This document shows, in pieces, positions 1 through 14,600 of a stretch of 64,000 nt of DNA. The stretch covers positions 21,204,001 to 21,268,000 of the forward strand of contig OZ316895.1 of assembly GCA_973895155.1 (NCBI GenBank). The letters run 5' to 3'. The notes beneath the pieces were generated by a model, which was given only the letters and a program-made list of their open reading frames with translations, had not been told where the DNA came from and made no database searches. Numbering within the stretch: position 1 is the stretch's first letter; each line of letters opens with the position of its first letter. Source of the DNA: Marsupella aquatica (Eukaryota; Marchantiophyta). The position numbers and the translations under genes were made by a program.

Positions 1-2664
1 CTCCCGATCATTGCGTCACAAAGAATCATTACGAGTAGCTGTTTCACTCCCTTGGAAATGGCTATTGGGGGACCTACGTTAATAGCTCAACTGAGCTCTC
101 TTGGGATTGTGGAGCAGGGGGAAGAACTTGAGCTAGAGAAGACTGGACTCTACTCACGATTTCACATTTCTGGAAGTGATATATCTGCTTTCTTGGTGGA
201 TGGAGCATTTGAATGGTCAGAATTGCCAACAGGCAACATTCCAATAAATGGAGGTCTTGGTGATTCAGAATCTTCGACTGACAAACCTACGAGACTCATC
301 CTTCCAGTTCTTGACCGTTGTGGCATGTCAGTTGTGCTTGATCAGGTACTTGATGTTCTTTCACTCCAGGTTTCAATTGCACTTTTGTTTTGGTCAATTA
401 TCTGGGACTAACTATGAGTGTTCTGTATATGACAAAGATTCGAGTGCAGCATCCCAGCTTCCCTGCAACTCGTGTACAAATAAAAGTTCCGCACCTTGGT
501 GCACACTTCTCCCCTGGGCGGTACCGAAGAATGCTGTCGTTGTTAGAGGCTTTGGAGGGCGCTGATCAGCCTTTGGATGGTGTTGACATGCCCGTTAATG
601 CTGAGACAGTCTCTGCCTGGCATCCTGCTGATTATGCGGGAGATACAAGAGTTCTTCTTTGGGGGGTAACTACTATTTACCTTCTCTCCTTTGTATGGTG
701 CCATGGATTTGGGGTTTTTGTCTGTTGTTTTCTTTCTGATGAGCTACTTCGCAGCGTCAGCTTGTTAGTTAAAATGCTGAAGTACGTTATTGGTGGTAAT
801 GCAGGGGATAGGGAATACAGTTGCCGAATGGCAGTCATGCTGGGCTGTATTATCTGGTTCATACTTATACATTCTTGAGTCAGAATCTGCTCAGAGCTAT
901 CAACGATGCACAAGGTGGACCAATTTTGCATTCTGAAATGAGATGTTTGTGATTGCTGGTAGTCACTTGTTTCCTGAATTGTTTTAAGTGGGGTAGTTTG
1001 CCTGTTTATTACTTTTGAAATCAAAGCTTTGCACTACTAGCTTAAAGATGGTTTGAAAGCTGCCGTTGAAGCTTAAGGCCTGCCTTTGTTGAAGATATAT
1101 TATTGAGTCACTGTTAAATACCGTCCTTGGATTTTCCTTATCTAGGTTGTATACTTTGCTAACGTTTGATTCTCCAAGGAAAAGGTGCATTGGTGATTAG
1201 GACGAATTTAGGATTCGGGTGTTGGTTTAGGGGACTGTTGAACCCTGTGTGCCTTTTTGTTTCCCAGTTTAATGGATATGCCGTTCATGGCACATTGTTC
1301 AGTCTCGTGATTTGCCAAGCGAATTGTGTTTATTGCGTTGGATAACTTTAATATCGACGCATATGGTGCAGTATTGTTGGTAAGCACGTTGTAGAAGTTC
1401 CTCCGACAATTATAGGTGGATCAGAAAATGTCGTCGCCATCTATCATCGAGGACTTGATATGCAAAAGGTATAATGCATTTTCTACGAAAATTCTTCATT
1501 TGGATGCTGTCATTGAACGAACACGACACTTGTTTCTTACCGTGTATGCTTAAATGCAAATGCCAATCATTTAGCGATTGGTTACTACGATTGGTTCTGT
1601 CATCAATTCATTTGCGATTATCCTTCCAGATTAGCTTGACATAGCTAGTATCTGTCCCTTGTCCCTTTGGAAATTCGGGGACTTAGTTTTTTTGCTGTAT
1701 TTTTAAGTCCTACTTTTTTAGAAGTATTCCCCATCTTCTGCACCATCCCATGCAGGTAGCATAAGCAGATATACTACTCGAATGGATGCTAACCTGAATC
1801 CTTCACAAGTCATCTAGCAACGCAAGACTTAATACTCCGTGCTTTGTGCTCGTTAATTCAGGACTGACGCGCATGAACCTAACAGTGCTGAGAAATAAAT
1901 GTTGCTTGAGTTTAGTGAAGTCCCTGGAAGACTTGCATAATGCACAAGAACAGGGACGTTCTGAAAAGCTGAGAGAAAATGTCAATCGATACAATTGATA
2001 CATACCTTCACTTCAGTTACGAGGTTTGCGTCAGTTTGAATGAGAAAATAATCGGTTAGAAGAAACTCGTTTTCTATGCCACAGTTTAAAATCAAATGTC
2101 TACTTTTAACGCCCAATTGGTGAAATAAAACTGCGCCATTCAGATTCGACGAATTGGATAGTTAGGCATATTCTTCTTGGCGTAATTGCATGATAGATTC
2201 TTGGTGAATTGTGCAGGCTGTAGAATCTTCCCATGCAGTCCTTCTACAGCTTAAAAATGAGAACAGCCGGACAGCCTGGTTACACCACCTAACGAGGGCA
2301 GCGTATAAAGCATCGGTGAGTTTGAGTCATTTCAGTTGCGGCTTAAGGCTGCACGGTTGTCTCAGGTTGTCTAAAATGAGAATGATAGAGCTTGGGTCGT
2401 TTTCGTTCCCGGACTGAACGAGTCTCGTCGACTTCAGGCCTATTCAACTGGGATGGTCTTGTTCTGTTTCCTTCATTTGCAGGCCCGTGTAGTTGTGCTG
2501 CTTATCTTATGAATCTTTGCATGATTCAGGTTCCTGTCTCGCTATCCCTTCCAGAGTTTACTGAGTCGGACACTACAGATACGGACTCGGTGGATCTTAA
2601 CAAGCAGCCGCGCTTGCTTGTGTTTGGGTCATTGCATAAGCTGCAGATCTCTCTACTCGGCTCG
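1..2664 (+). other. VPS13: groove segment followed by PH-like domain
   Basis: Exons read as 1-345, 438-665, 805-914, 1372-1468, 2217-2315 and 2530-2664. The first two encode beta-groove sequence, including VPHLGAHFSPGRYRRML, a pattern repeated along VPS13 rods. The exons at 805-2315 look like a PH domain: a strand with EWQSCWAVLSGSYLYILES, a loop, then a C-terminal helix carrying the expected tryptophan in SRTAWLHHLTRAAY. PH domains in plant VPS13s are thought to bind phosphoinositides; that role is family knowledge, not visible here. Whether the reading frame open from base 1 is exon all the way to the edge is unknown. Confidence 0.8.
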
Positions 2665-5600
2665 GTAATTGCTTCAATCTTAGTCATCTTAGAAATTATA
2701 ATCATTAGAATCCTGAATTGCGCTCACTTGTTTTATGGTCTATTCGTCCAGGGGCCAGACGCTAGCGATTGAGTACATAGTGTAGTGTCTTGCTTTTCTG
2801 ATGTATTTCTGACAGACCAACGGTGCGATTCTAAGCTTCATGTCTCTATTGATGCTGAAGACTTCCCGAGCAGGTTCTACTGGAGCTAATTTGCACAGTG
2901 ACGAGACACTTATCTTACAATTACAGGCTACTGGAGGCAAGGTCAGTGTATAGTCCATGAAGTTTGCCCGCAAGAGATATCACGCTAGTTCGGATAATGA
3001 TATTGGATTGGACGATAATATTTGTGCGCATTGGCTTCTGACAGGTTGACGTTCTTCAAAGACAATATGACATGCTAATTGGAGTGAAACTACACTCTTT
3101 GAAGGTCGAGGATAGACTGCAGGGACCTGTTGGGCCATCATGTCAATATATTGCTCGCTCAGTTATTTCTTCAAGAAGCTTCACCTTAGACCCCAATGAG
3201 AATGGAGAGTCTTCACGCAGTCTGGCGATTGACGAAGCAAGTTCCGAGGATGATGACGACGACTTTGATGATGCACTTCAAGATTTTGGGAGGGAGTCAC
3301 CGGACCAGAGCCCCTCTAGCTCATTTCAGCATACGTCATCGTCAAAGCTTCGGGTGTCTAAAAGTATTGACCAGGCACTTCCTCATTGGGGGCTTGATCC
3401 TTTGAGTGCTACCAAAGCAGAGGCACTTCTGGAGGAAATATTCAGTCAACGTGAAGAGGTTGAGGTTTCTGATTTTGTGAAGATGCGTATTGCATTCCGA
3501 CACAAGGAATCACCTGACTACAATGGGATAGACACGCAGGTAAATATATCTGATGTCCAGGATTGCTTAGATTTGGTTGAATGACATGAGCTTTAGTGTC
3601 TTTACTGTGCGTTCACGGGATAATTAGTTTTGCTTTTCCTTTGTTTCAGATAAATCTGCGCATGGCAACCTTGGACTTCTTCTGCAACAGACTTACAGTG
3701 GTAGCCCTGATTGATTTTGGTATGGAGTTCAACGAGATAATGGATTCTGATACAGGAATAAGTCTACCTCGTTCAAGTACCGATAGCCCCACGCCTACTG
3801 AAAATCTAGAGGCTGCTCAACGGCACATTGTTAGAGGCCTCCTGGGCCGTGGGAAATCACGAGTGATATTTCAGCTCAAGATGGATATGGAAAGTGCTCG
3901 CATATATCTGAACAAAGAGGATGGCTCCCAGCTTGCTGTTCTTGCTCAGGAACGACTTATGATGGACCTGAAAGTATGAACTTTTCGGACGACTTGATTG
4001 TAGAAGCCTTAGGAAGCAAGTTTTGTCACTAAAGATGAACTTTGTATTGTACTCACTGCTTAATTTCTCTGTTTGAACCAACTTCAAAATCGAATAATTG
4101 TCTCGGGCATGTGCTATAAGTGTTCTTGAGTTTTAGGGCAGGTTCATTTTTTTCTCTGGATCACTTGTCTTTCGATGCTGGAAGCATCATCCAACGGGGA
4201 ACTGTTGCCACTGTGTATTTCCTCAGTTACGTTTGTTTTCCACTATCGTGGGAAGCCAATGTACCTGAAGTCACATTCTGAAGTTTTATACTGACCTGCG
4301 GTAAGCACCAGGCTGACTGAGTTTTTGTGCCTGGGGATTATGCGATAGGTTTATCCTGGGTCATTTTCCATTACAAGTACTCTGGGAAACTTGCGAGTTT
4401 GCGATTCTCTTCTTGGCCCAGACCACCAATGGGGTTGGCTTTGTGATATCCGTGATCCTGGCTGTGGTTCACTTGTTGAGGTATTTGCTCTTGCTTCGAT
4501 TATTTGGTTCAGTCAATGCTTCAATGCTTTCAATTTCTCATGAATGGGTAGAATGTCGGATGGGTCTATCAATTTTTAGATATAGCAGTTGATGACATTG
4601 AGTGGTTGTAGTGCCAATGTGGACAATTTTACATGACTTCTCACAAGGTGGTTATACCTATGTATCCAACAGTTAGAGTTCCACTCCTTCAACAAGGAAG
4701 ATGATGATTTCCAAGGACATGACTACAGTTTGTCTGGAAAGCTTTCTGCTGTGAGGATTGTGTTTCTCTACAGATTCATTCAAGAGGTAAGGATCTTTTA
4801 CTAATTCTTCGACTTTATTGAAACTAATTCCTATTGAAACGGAATGGCAGCAGTAGAATGCACGTTTGTGCGTTCGGGGTGATCTTTTAGTGGTGAACTT
4901 TCAGGTGACTGATCCTAATTTCTAAACATCTAAGTTCCGGGATCCTAATCTGTTTCAACTTGTTAAAACTTCTGCGATGCCAGATCACAGCCTACTTCTA
5001 TGCCCTGGCCACCCCGCAAGTACAGCAGGTCATCACAGTCGTGGACAAGGTTGGCGGGATCGAAAAGCTCGTCCAGCAGTCAGATATGGAGGGTTCACCA
5101 GCTGTGAAATTGAATGTGTCTCTGGATACACCCATCATTATCATGCCCCGGAATTCTCAGAGTCAGGAGTAAGTGCTTGTGTTGAGACGAAAGTTCTTGT
5201 TCTACATTATTGTTTTGAGTTTAGGTTCATCGTGTATTTTGAATATGCCTGGTCAGGATTTACTCCGCTTGCTGGAGTCGTGCTGGAATTTAATAACTCC
5301 CTCTAACAGGTTTATGCAGCTGGATCTTGGCCATCTTGAGGTGTTTAATGCATTTCACTGGCATGGTGGTGGGAAGAGCGATCCATCTGCTGTGCACATG
5401 GATGTGCTATCTGCAGAGGTAACAGAATTGAGTTATTCAGTTTGAGTTTGCACCCAGGCTTATGCACTTTCCAGGAATTAACTGTCATGTTTCTCTGAAG
5501 CAGATAACAGACATAAATATGGTGGTTGGTATCAACGGTCAGCCTGGCAAACCAATGATCGAGGAGGCTTCTGGGATTCATATAGTTGTTCAAAGACCCT

Positions 5601-8600
5601 TGAGAGACTTGTTCAAGAAGGTTCCGGAGATGCAAGTGGATGTACAGGTATGGAAGCCGTGGACAACTCCCTTAGGGTTGATGTTTGTAACGTGTTTATA
5701 AAATGAAACAACGCCGCGCTACTTTCAGAATGAGCTGAATGGCCTATCATCCCGTAAGCGATTTTCCATATCATTGCCTTCTACCTTCTATCTCTTGTCC
5801 AAGTTGTGGATTAGTAGGCTTTTGTCTTAAGCAATTAACACGTGTTTGTTTGCAACCAGGTGGACATGCTTTGTGGGGCTGTGTCTGACAAGGAATATCT
5901 GGTGATCATTGATTGTGCTTCCACCAATGTTGCGGAGCAGCCCAATCTTCCACCAAGTTTTCGAGATAATGCTGCAACCAGTGAGATCAGCGATCAAGAG
6001 TTCATGCACCTTGAGTCACCACAAGACTCTGATGAACAAATAGCTCAGACCGTGGGAAGGGATGGGCAAGCCTTGGCAACTTGGACCAAAATGCGATGGA
6101 ATGTTGACGTTCGTCATGTGGAATTGGAGCTATATGTTGGTGTGGATCGCGTTTTCCCTTTGGCACGCGTGGAGGTATTGGATTCTCTACTTAAAACACC
6201 AAGAGGCGTTATTGAGTTTGTTTGGCGAGATTTTCATAATTCGAGTACTTCGTCGTATCATAAGCCATAGAACATGTTCATGGCTGCTTAGATGCTCCGG
6301 TTTACTTGTTGAGAGAATGATTTGAATGCTCTTGTAGATAGTTGGCTTGATATTTGCAGATGGAAATCATGAGCTGGTACCACTGGTTGTGTGAAATTTG
6401 TAGAGGACTTGATGATGCCCTTAGTCGATCCTTTGATCCCGTACCTTGAAAGCCTCAGCACCATCATGGCACACGTCTACAAATGAAAAACAAATGTCGA
6501 TTCAGTCGTCTACAAGTATTAGAAGCTTTTTAATCATTGCCCTCCTTTCTAGTTAATTATACAAAAAAATTGTTGCAGTCGGTATGATAACTTTTTAGTT
6601 TCCTTGAATGGATACTGTACCAGAATGTTTTCCTCTCTTTATCTTGCAGATTCAGAGATATTGGCTGAGTTATTGCACAACAACAGCGCAAGAGATGGAC
6701 CTATACGTCACACTTCCAAAACTATCAGTCGTAGATCTTAGGGCTGACACAAAGCCGGAGATGCGATTGATGCTGGGGTCTTTGTCGGATGTAGACATGG
6801 CAGCAGGACCAGGTGTTGAAACTGCGACTACGCACAGTGGAGACAATGGGAGCAGGCAGTCAGAGGGTACAACATGCCCAGAGCTGACCATGCTAGTGAT
6901 GGATATCCATATGAAGCCAGACTCTCAAGCAATCAAGATCCGTGTACAGCGTCCAAGACTTCTTGTGGTTGTTGATTTTATCCTTGCAATTGCAGAATTT
7001 TTTGTGCCATCTCTTGGTTCAATTACTGGGAGGGACGAAGCCATGGATGTCAGTAATGACCCCATAACTCAGCAGGACCATATCAGACTTAAAACTGAAT
7101 ACTACTTACAGTCGGAAGAAGTTGTGATCTTGTCTGCGGGTCGGCAGCTTGTTGCTGATGCGCATGACATTGATGAGTTTGTCTATGATGGTGGTGGCAA
7201 TTCTCTGTTTCTTGATGTTTCAGACGATGATACTAGTAAATCACAGTTAGATTTGGAGCCATTGATATTTATCGGCTGCAATAAGCATCTGCGGTTCAAG
7301 AACATTCATATCAAGGTATTGTCTAACTTGCGCTTTGTCAATGTTCAGTTTTCGTAAAGCTGTGCCTTCTAGATCCAGTTGGTAGTTTATCTTCTATTTC
7401 GTGTGAGTTCTGTGGACGGGTACGGTATTGCCGAAATTTGATGTAACATTCGAAATATTAAAACAATGCGGCTTTCGGAAGTTATAATTGCAAGCGGCTT
7501 TAAATTTGACTTGGTGAGTGGTACTTAACGCAACCTTTGATTTTTGCTGTGAAATGTGCAGAATGGCCTCTGGTTAAGCAAGGCGGTCCATCTTAGCTGT
7601 GACAGTTCATATGGTGTCAACTTTGACGATGGAGTTGTCCTGGAAGGTTCTAGTGATTTCTACGATTTTGTGACAAGCCCAAAGAGCGGTCGGAGAGGGA
7701 GTTTTACAAGCGCAAGCCCTATGAGGATCTCAACATCTCAGAAGGACATGTCCGACATTAACAATTTCGTCCTAGATGTGCAGGTGGGGTCTACCGTCGT
7801 TTCTCTGTTCAATGGATTTTGCTAGGCTCTGTAGCGCTTCATGACTTGCTTCATAGATGAAGTGCTGAATATTAATGCCTTCTTTTTCTTGAGGTTGCTT
7901 GAAAGCAGGCGCAGCCGCTCTTCTTACACTCATTTATGATTGGTATTCTGAAAACGCAAGTAAAGAAAAATTGCTGTATTGACTTCTGGGAGCTTGCAGT
8001 CCATTTTTTAACTAGAGATACATTTCACGTCTTGCAGGCCGTATCACCAGAGCTTACTTTCTATGACAGCACAAAGTGGCCATCTGGCACCCTTTCGCAG
8101 CGAGAAAAATTGCTTAGGGCAAAGTTGAGCTTCAACCTTATGTAAGTTTTATATTGCGAAGTCTAAATACAGTTCTTCGGCGCTCTGTTGACATGGAAGA
8201 GAGGTCCACCACCTCAAGTTCGAGGCGAAAATTAAATCAAGAACGAATTTATCTGGCCTGTCCAGTGCACACGCTCCAAAGCAAGAGGCTTTTTCTTGGA
8301 TTATTGGTATGCGCAAGTATGAAGTGTCATGATCTATTTTGGAGGTCTTATCAGTCGTGTTTGTTGGCAGGGTTGCCTCAAAAGGAAAAGACCAGTGGGT
8401 CAGGGGACATATAAAGAGCCTTAGTATCGAAGGAGGTTCAGGAATAGTCGTTGTGGATCCCCTGGATGTAACTGGGGACTATACTTGTATTCAGGACAAG
8501 ACGTCTATGATTGTTACCACCTCTGATATATCAATGAGGCTCTCCTTTAATGTAATTAGCCTTGTGCTTCGTTTCCACCAAGATGCACTCTCAACATTTC

Positions 8601-11600
8601 AATTCAGAGATGCCGATCCAGTTTTGCCTTGCACCCATTTTGACCGCATATGGGTCACCAACACAGGTTTGGCATGATCCTTTTTGTCAAGTTTTTCTAA
8701 CTGAAAGGGTGTATGGAATGTTTGTGACTAGGCCTATGCGCTATTTCGTCACACTGACCTTTGGCAGATTCCTGTGCTATGCACCAAGTGGGGGCATGGT
8801 GTGCTTTCAAATTTGCCTGGCTTGCAGCCCTTCATCATATACATTTGACATGCAAATGTTTGGGTCTCACTTCAGGAAGCAGCCCTTCTGAGCAAGTTAC
8901 TATCTGGAGGCCAAGAGCACCACCTGGATATGCAATCTTGAGTGACTGTGCAACTTCAGGGTAGGCTTCAACACTTGAATTACCCAGTAGGAGGATGAGA
9001 AAGCTGATCGTCAGTAGCACCTCTACTATTGTGGTCTGATTTAAGAGACGTCAGCATAAGATAGTCTATTTCTATCCCTTTTATTTGTTTCTTATATTTT
9101 TTATGGACTTACTTTCTTTGCCCTATGTGAGTGATTGCATATCAGTATTAGTGTGAAATAGGAATCTCTATCTAACCTATTTATCCAAATGAATTGTTTC
9201 ACAGGACGGCACCTCCGTCACAAGCTGTTATGGCTGTAAGCAAGACGTATCGACACTTACAAAGGCCCATGAGGTTTGACCTTTTGTGGTGTTCTATTGG
9301 TGACGTGACTTATCAGCAGGATGGTGAAGCCTGTCAAAGGCTATCGTCCTCAGATCTGGGCAATTGTTGGTGCATATGGGTCCCTGTTGCATCCCCAGGC
9401 TATGTGGCTCTAGGATGTATTGTCGAGCGTGGGACTTCTCCACCTCCCTTGAGTATTGTCCATTGTATCCGTTCTGACCTTGTGACATCGGGATCTATGA
9501 GCGACTGTCTGTTCTATGTACCACCTGATGCCAGGTAAACTACAGAACTCGTGAAAAGTATTAATTGCATGATGGCTTGCTTTCCTAGGCTGAGTGATTG
9601 TTTGTCTCAAGTTGGAAATGCTTACTTTCTCTTGATGAGTTGTAATTGTCCACTTCTCACGGTGTTGTTGAACAGTCGCATCATATTGGAGCACATTGTA
9701 AGGTTATCATAGAAATGCACTTTTTGACCTTACTTTAGCTGTGGAAACGATCAATTCTGACTTGGATTCTGGTTTACTACTGAAGCGCTACAACTTATTG
9801 ATAACTTGCCCTTCAGTTGTTGGAATACTGACCCTTGTCTTCCTTTAAATTGTGTCCATCCTAGGGGATTCTATTTGTTAGTAGGACAATATTCATAAAT
9901 CTTTCGTATTTTAGTAAGTTACTTGAATTCTTCAAGCAGGGAGGAGCATAGGAACGGCTGCAGTTTTTGGCGGATAGAGAATGCAGTGGGTTCCTTCTTT
10001 GTTCATTCATCGATTGAACCTCCACCAAAATCTGTTCTTTGTGATCTGCGAGAGGTGTTGCGGTGTGGTCTGGATAGTAGTGGCAATGAGACAGATAAAC
10101 CGAGCACAGAACTAGCTACTCCGCTTGATCTAGGGAGCAGAAGGAGGCTGGAGAGGAGACCAAGCTGCTCTCGTCTGGACTCAGTATCGAGTTCTCTTTC
10201 GCAGTCCACCAGGAACTTCATCATTAGAACACAACAGTTTGAACGGCTTTGGTGGGACAAGGGTTCAGACTCGAGAAAAGTTGTTTCAATCTGGCGACCC
10301 AAACCCCCTCCTGGCTATGCTGTACTTGGTGATTGTCTTGTTGAAGGGTACGTTTCTTCATTGTTCAAATTCTTTCCAAGACAAGACTACAATTTAAGTG
10401 CCAATTCTATTGGTTGATGTGACGACTGATCGTCTTCTCTTGTTGCTCAAATATTAGATTGGAGCCTCCAAGCTTTGGTGTGGCTCTCCGAGAAGATGAG
10501 ACTGGTACTTTAATGAAGCCCACGAAGTATCTCCAGCGGATGAACACCTCCGGCAAGGGATTAGAAGATGTGTATATCTGGTTCCCTGTTGCCCCGGCTG
10601 GCTACGTTGCGATGGGATGCATTGCTACGAAAACACAACAATTGCCACAGCTGGACCAAGTGCGTTGCATACGCAGTGATCTTGTAACTCAAGTCAATTT
10701 CTCAAAGAAACCACTGTGGAATATGTCTACAGAAAAGAATGTGAACACGGTTTGGAACATCGCGGTGAATCGTGTCAACTATAACTGCAGTTTATGGAAG
10801 GTGGACAATCAGGTATTAGTCAAAGCTCTCAGATCATGCATTACAAATTCTAAATATTTTTTATCCATTCCCTATTTTTTTGTTGTTGAATCTTGGCCCT
10901 TTCTGCTTTTGGGCAGGCGCATACTTTTATTGCTCGACCTGACCTCAAAAGACCACCAGCTCGCATGGCATACAGTCTTGCTGAGATTGGGAAACGAAAG
11001 TTGAGAGATAACTTGACCGGTGAAGTAAAGATTGGTCGTCTGTCAGCAACTGTCTATGATGACTTGAGTGGCTTGGTAAGTGCACAGGGCAAAGCAAACC
11101 AAAAAAACTACATGTCTCTTGAAAAATCCTTCTTTGCTATGTTGTTTAGTGATCTACAATATCATTACGAAATTGACAATTTGACGATGGCTCATGCTTA
11201 GAATAGTTTCAGAAGGGATAGATTATATCAGTGATGGGCAATGTCACAGCGTAGCAGTACCTTGAAATCTCTGGTGCTATTCTGAGTATATAATGCAGAG
11301 ATTTGTGTCTTTTTCCAGATGACTCCAGTAGTGGACATGACGGTGACAAATATCAACCTTGCTGCCCATGGAAGGGCAGAGGCTTTCAGTATAGTCGTTA
11401 TCACAGCTATTGCTGCATCAACATTCAATGTCAGACTTGAAGCTTGGGAACCTCTAATCGAGCCTTTCGATGGTATCATTAAGTACGTCAAATATATACA
11501 CGCAATTTCTGTTGAAGAGAAAGACAGTGAATTGGGAAGCTCCCTTTTTTAGGTACACAGATCAGAATTTGTATACGACAGTCAGTTTATACTCTCGAGA

Positions 11601-14600
11601 GGAATTTAAACTTCCGGATTTCAGTTGTCAGTTCTAGTGAACGTACGGTTACTGTTTATCGTCATTTCCAGTAGGCAAGGTCTTCCAACTTATGGAATTC
11701 TAGGTCCAGTAGGTCAGAATACTGCACCACAGGCTTTGGTTGCCCTAGGAAATGGTTCTCCTTGATGTGCTTTGTGCTGGTGAGTCTACAGATACTATAC
11801 CTTGTGTCCAACCTCTTCCAAAATCATGTAATTGTAATGCTGACAACATTAAAGCTCTCAAAATGAAGTAAGGGGGATGGGAGCTCAAACACCCAAAACG
11901 ATATGCCTTACAGTTATATCCTTGCAGATAATGCTTGGATTGAACTGGAAACAAAACTTTGTTGGTCTACCATATGAACGAAGTTGAATGGAACAAGATT
12001 TAAATTTAAAGCTCTCTGATAGATAAGCCAGCAATAGGAGTCGTCGCTCTCACTCATTTCTGAGGAGAAAATGAATTGAATGGAGCTGTTTTCAAAGATA
12101 AGCCTGCGGTTAGAGTTACAAGTCATCCTGCAAGGATCAGAAATCAGGCTAATTTGATAATGTGTGTTATTCGTTATGCTGGAAACAACTCCTTGACTAG
12201 TTTGTGTCAACTTTGCTGTTGTGTGGGATTGAATAGGTTTGAATCTTACGACATAAGTGCGGAAGCATCACTTAAAATAGGAAAGCGGTTCCGGATCTCA
12301 GCAGCAAACATTGTCAATGTAAATCTTACATCCGCATCTGTTGATGCACTTGTTGGTGCTACTCTTTCATGGCGAAAGCAGGTGGAGTTTGAACAAAAGG
12401 CTCGAATGGTCTTACAAGTGGTAAGGCCGATTCTCATTGAGAAACGTGTTCGGCATGTTTGATGAATAATCAGAAACGGGTCCCTCAGTCAATTTGAGCT
12501 TCACAATGCCATTTTTTCCTTATCTTCTGACACAAAAGCAGCAATTGTAATTTGAAGATTTGTGACAACTTAGAGATTCTGGCTACCTTCTGTAAGGTGT
12601 CCATGATATACACATATATCAAACTGAACCATTTTGGTATTCCTATGGTACTTGCAGGAAGAATCTGAAGGAAAAGCAGGCAATCTGAATTCCGCATTGG
12701 AAGAGGAAGACTTGGAGACTGTGGTCTTTGACAATGATCTAGGAAGTGAGTTGTATCTTCGGACATTCAAGGATAATTTCCAAAAGGTCATCGTTGTACC
12801 GGCAGAGCAAAGTAATCTGATACATTTGCCGCCTCCAAATTTTCCGGACAAGTTCATGACTGTAACTGACACAAGACAGATCCGCCACTACGTACTTGTA
12901 CACGTGTCTGAGGGCAAGGTACCTAAAACTCAATATCCTTCTGACTTTTCTGTTTTCGGGGAGTGAAATGGTTTCACTTGTTCGCTTTGTAGTATAGAGT
13001 CTGGTGGTGTCAAGCCCCGGGCATTCTCAGTGCATTGCCTCCTCTGTGTGCAATATGGCTGAGAAAGTGTACCGTTGTATTAGATTTCCTTACAATTGCA
13101 CGTCCTGGGGGATGGTAAGGGTTATGCAAAACGTGGTTAAAAATCAGCGTGAAAGCAATGCGTGCTAGACACAACGCATTCCAAAGGAGCAAGTATAAGA
13201 GCGCAGTGTGAATAACGAGCATTGCATCGTTTATAATCTGTTTATTTTGTCAATTTGTGTTTCTCTCAGAATAGGGAAAGAAGAGTGTGACAATACATCT
13301 TTGCAGGCGATTGACCCGTATTCTATGATTTGAAATAACACAGGAACACTGACGTTATTGTCATGCACCACTGCACCGCTGTTCCTTCGAATGCTTCTAA
13401 TGGGGATAGGAAGTGTTGAAACTAACTTCTTCAAATGGTTGCTTACAGGATCTACTTGTAAGGGATGATGGAAATGGACAGGGCTATCTTTGTGCGCTAA
13501 GAGTCGTCTCATCACGACAGTCAACTGAAGCTCAGAAATCACTACCTCAGAGTGCTCGGTCTTGTTGTGTCAGACCATCTTCTCTAACGCAAGGCAAAGA
13601 CACGCTTTTGGCGACTGCCAAATGGAACGAAGCATTTGTTTTCGAGATGACCAAGCAGGTATTCTGGGATATTCTCTAAATGAGTTTATAAATTATTGGA
13701 TGAGTTGGTTATGAAGTAGAGTTGCGAGCCCAGAAACTGACCTTAGTAGGATGAAGTGACGCACACGACACATATATTCAGACTAGAGAACACTCCTTTA
13801 GTCTGAATTTCTTGAATGAGAACTTCAGAAGTAGCTCCCAGATTGAAGTGGAGAATGTGGTGAGAAATACAGAAAATTCATCTTGCAAAGCTATCACGCA
13901 GTTATTTCCATCGAGATTGACTTATCGGGTCGCACATTTGTTTGTTCTTATGGTAGGGACCTGTAAATCTAGAAGTCGTGGTGACAAATATGGCAGCAAG
14001 GGGAGGCAAAGGTATCTTGCGTTCCCTTTCTTCAGCAAATTCTAGCCTTCTGCAATTCAGAAACCAATGTGCTGGCTAACAGAGTGTGCCTATCCTTCCT
14101 GTTGATGGTGGTAAGAGTGTTTGAAATGGATATCCTCCATGAGTTCTACTAAAACTAGTTTGTGAGCAGAAATTCGGCAACAATTTTGGAAGTGGTCTTT
14201 AGGACCATAATGGTTCTCGGTTCTAGTCTGTTGTTCAGGAAGACGCTCTCGAGTCATTTATATAGCATCTATTTGGTTGATGTACCAGGGCAAGCAGTGG
14301 GCGTGGTCTCAATACCTATGGAGGAGCATAGTGGGCAAAGGCTTCCCCAATCATCACTTTGGAATGTTGTCAAGCAGTCCTTACTTCATCGATCTTCTTG
14401 GCCAACTATTCAGGAGAAGACCTTCGCTCTTCGTTCACCTCGGAAACGGGTACTTGCATAGTTTATCCATTAACCAAGTCAAACCAATTTTCATCTTCCT
14501 TTGTTAAGCTGTATGGACGGGGTCATGGTTTCTGGTGCCAAGTGTCCCGATTCTGTCAGAATGTTCCTCTCTAGTTGGTCAATAGTTTAGCATATTGTAA

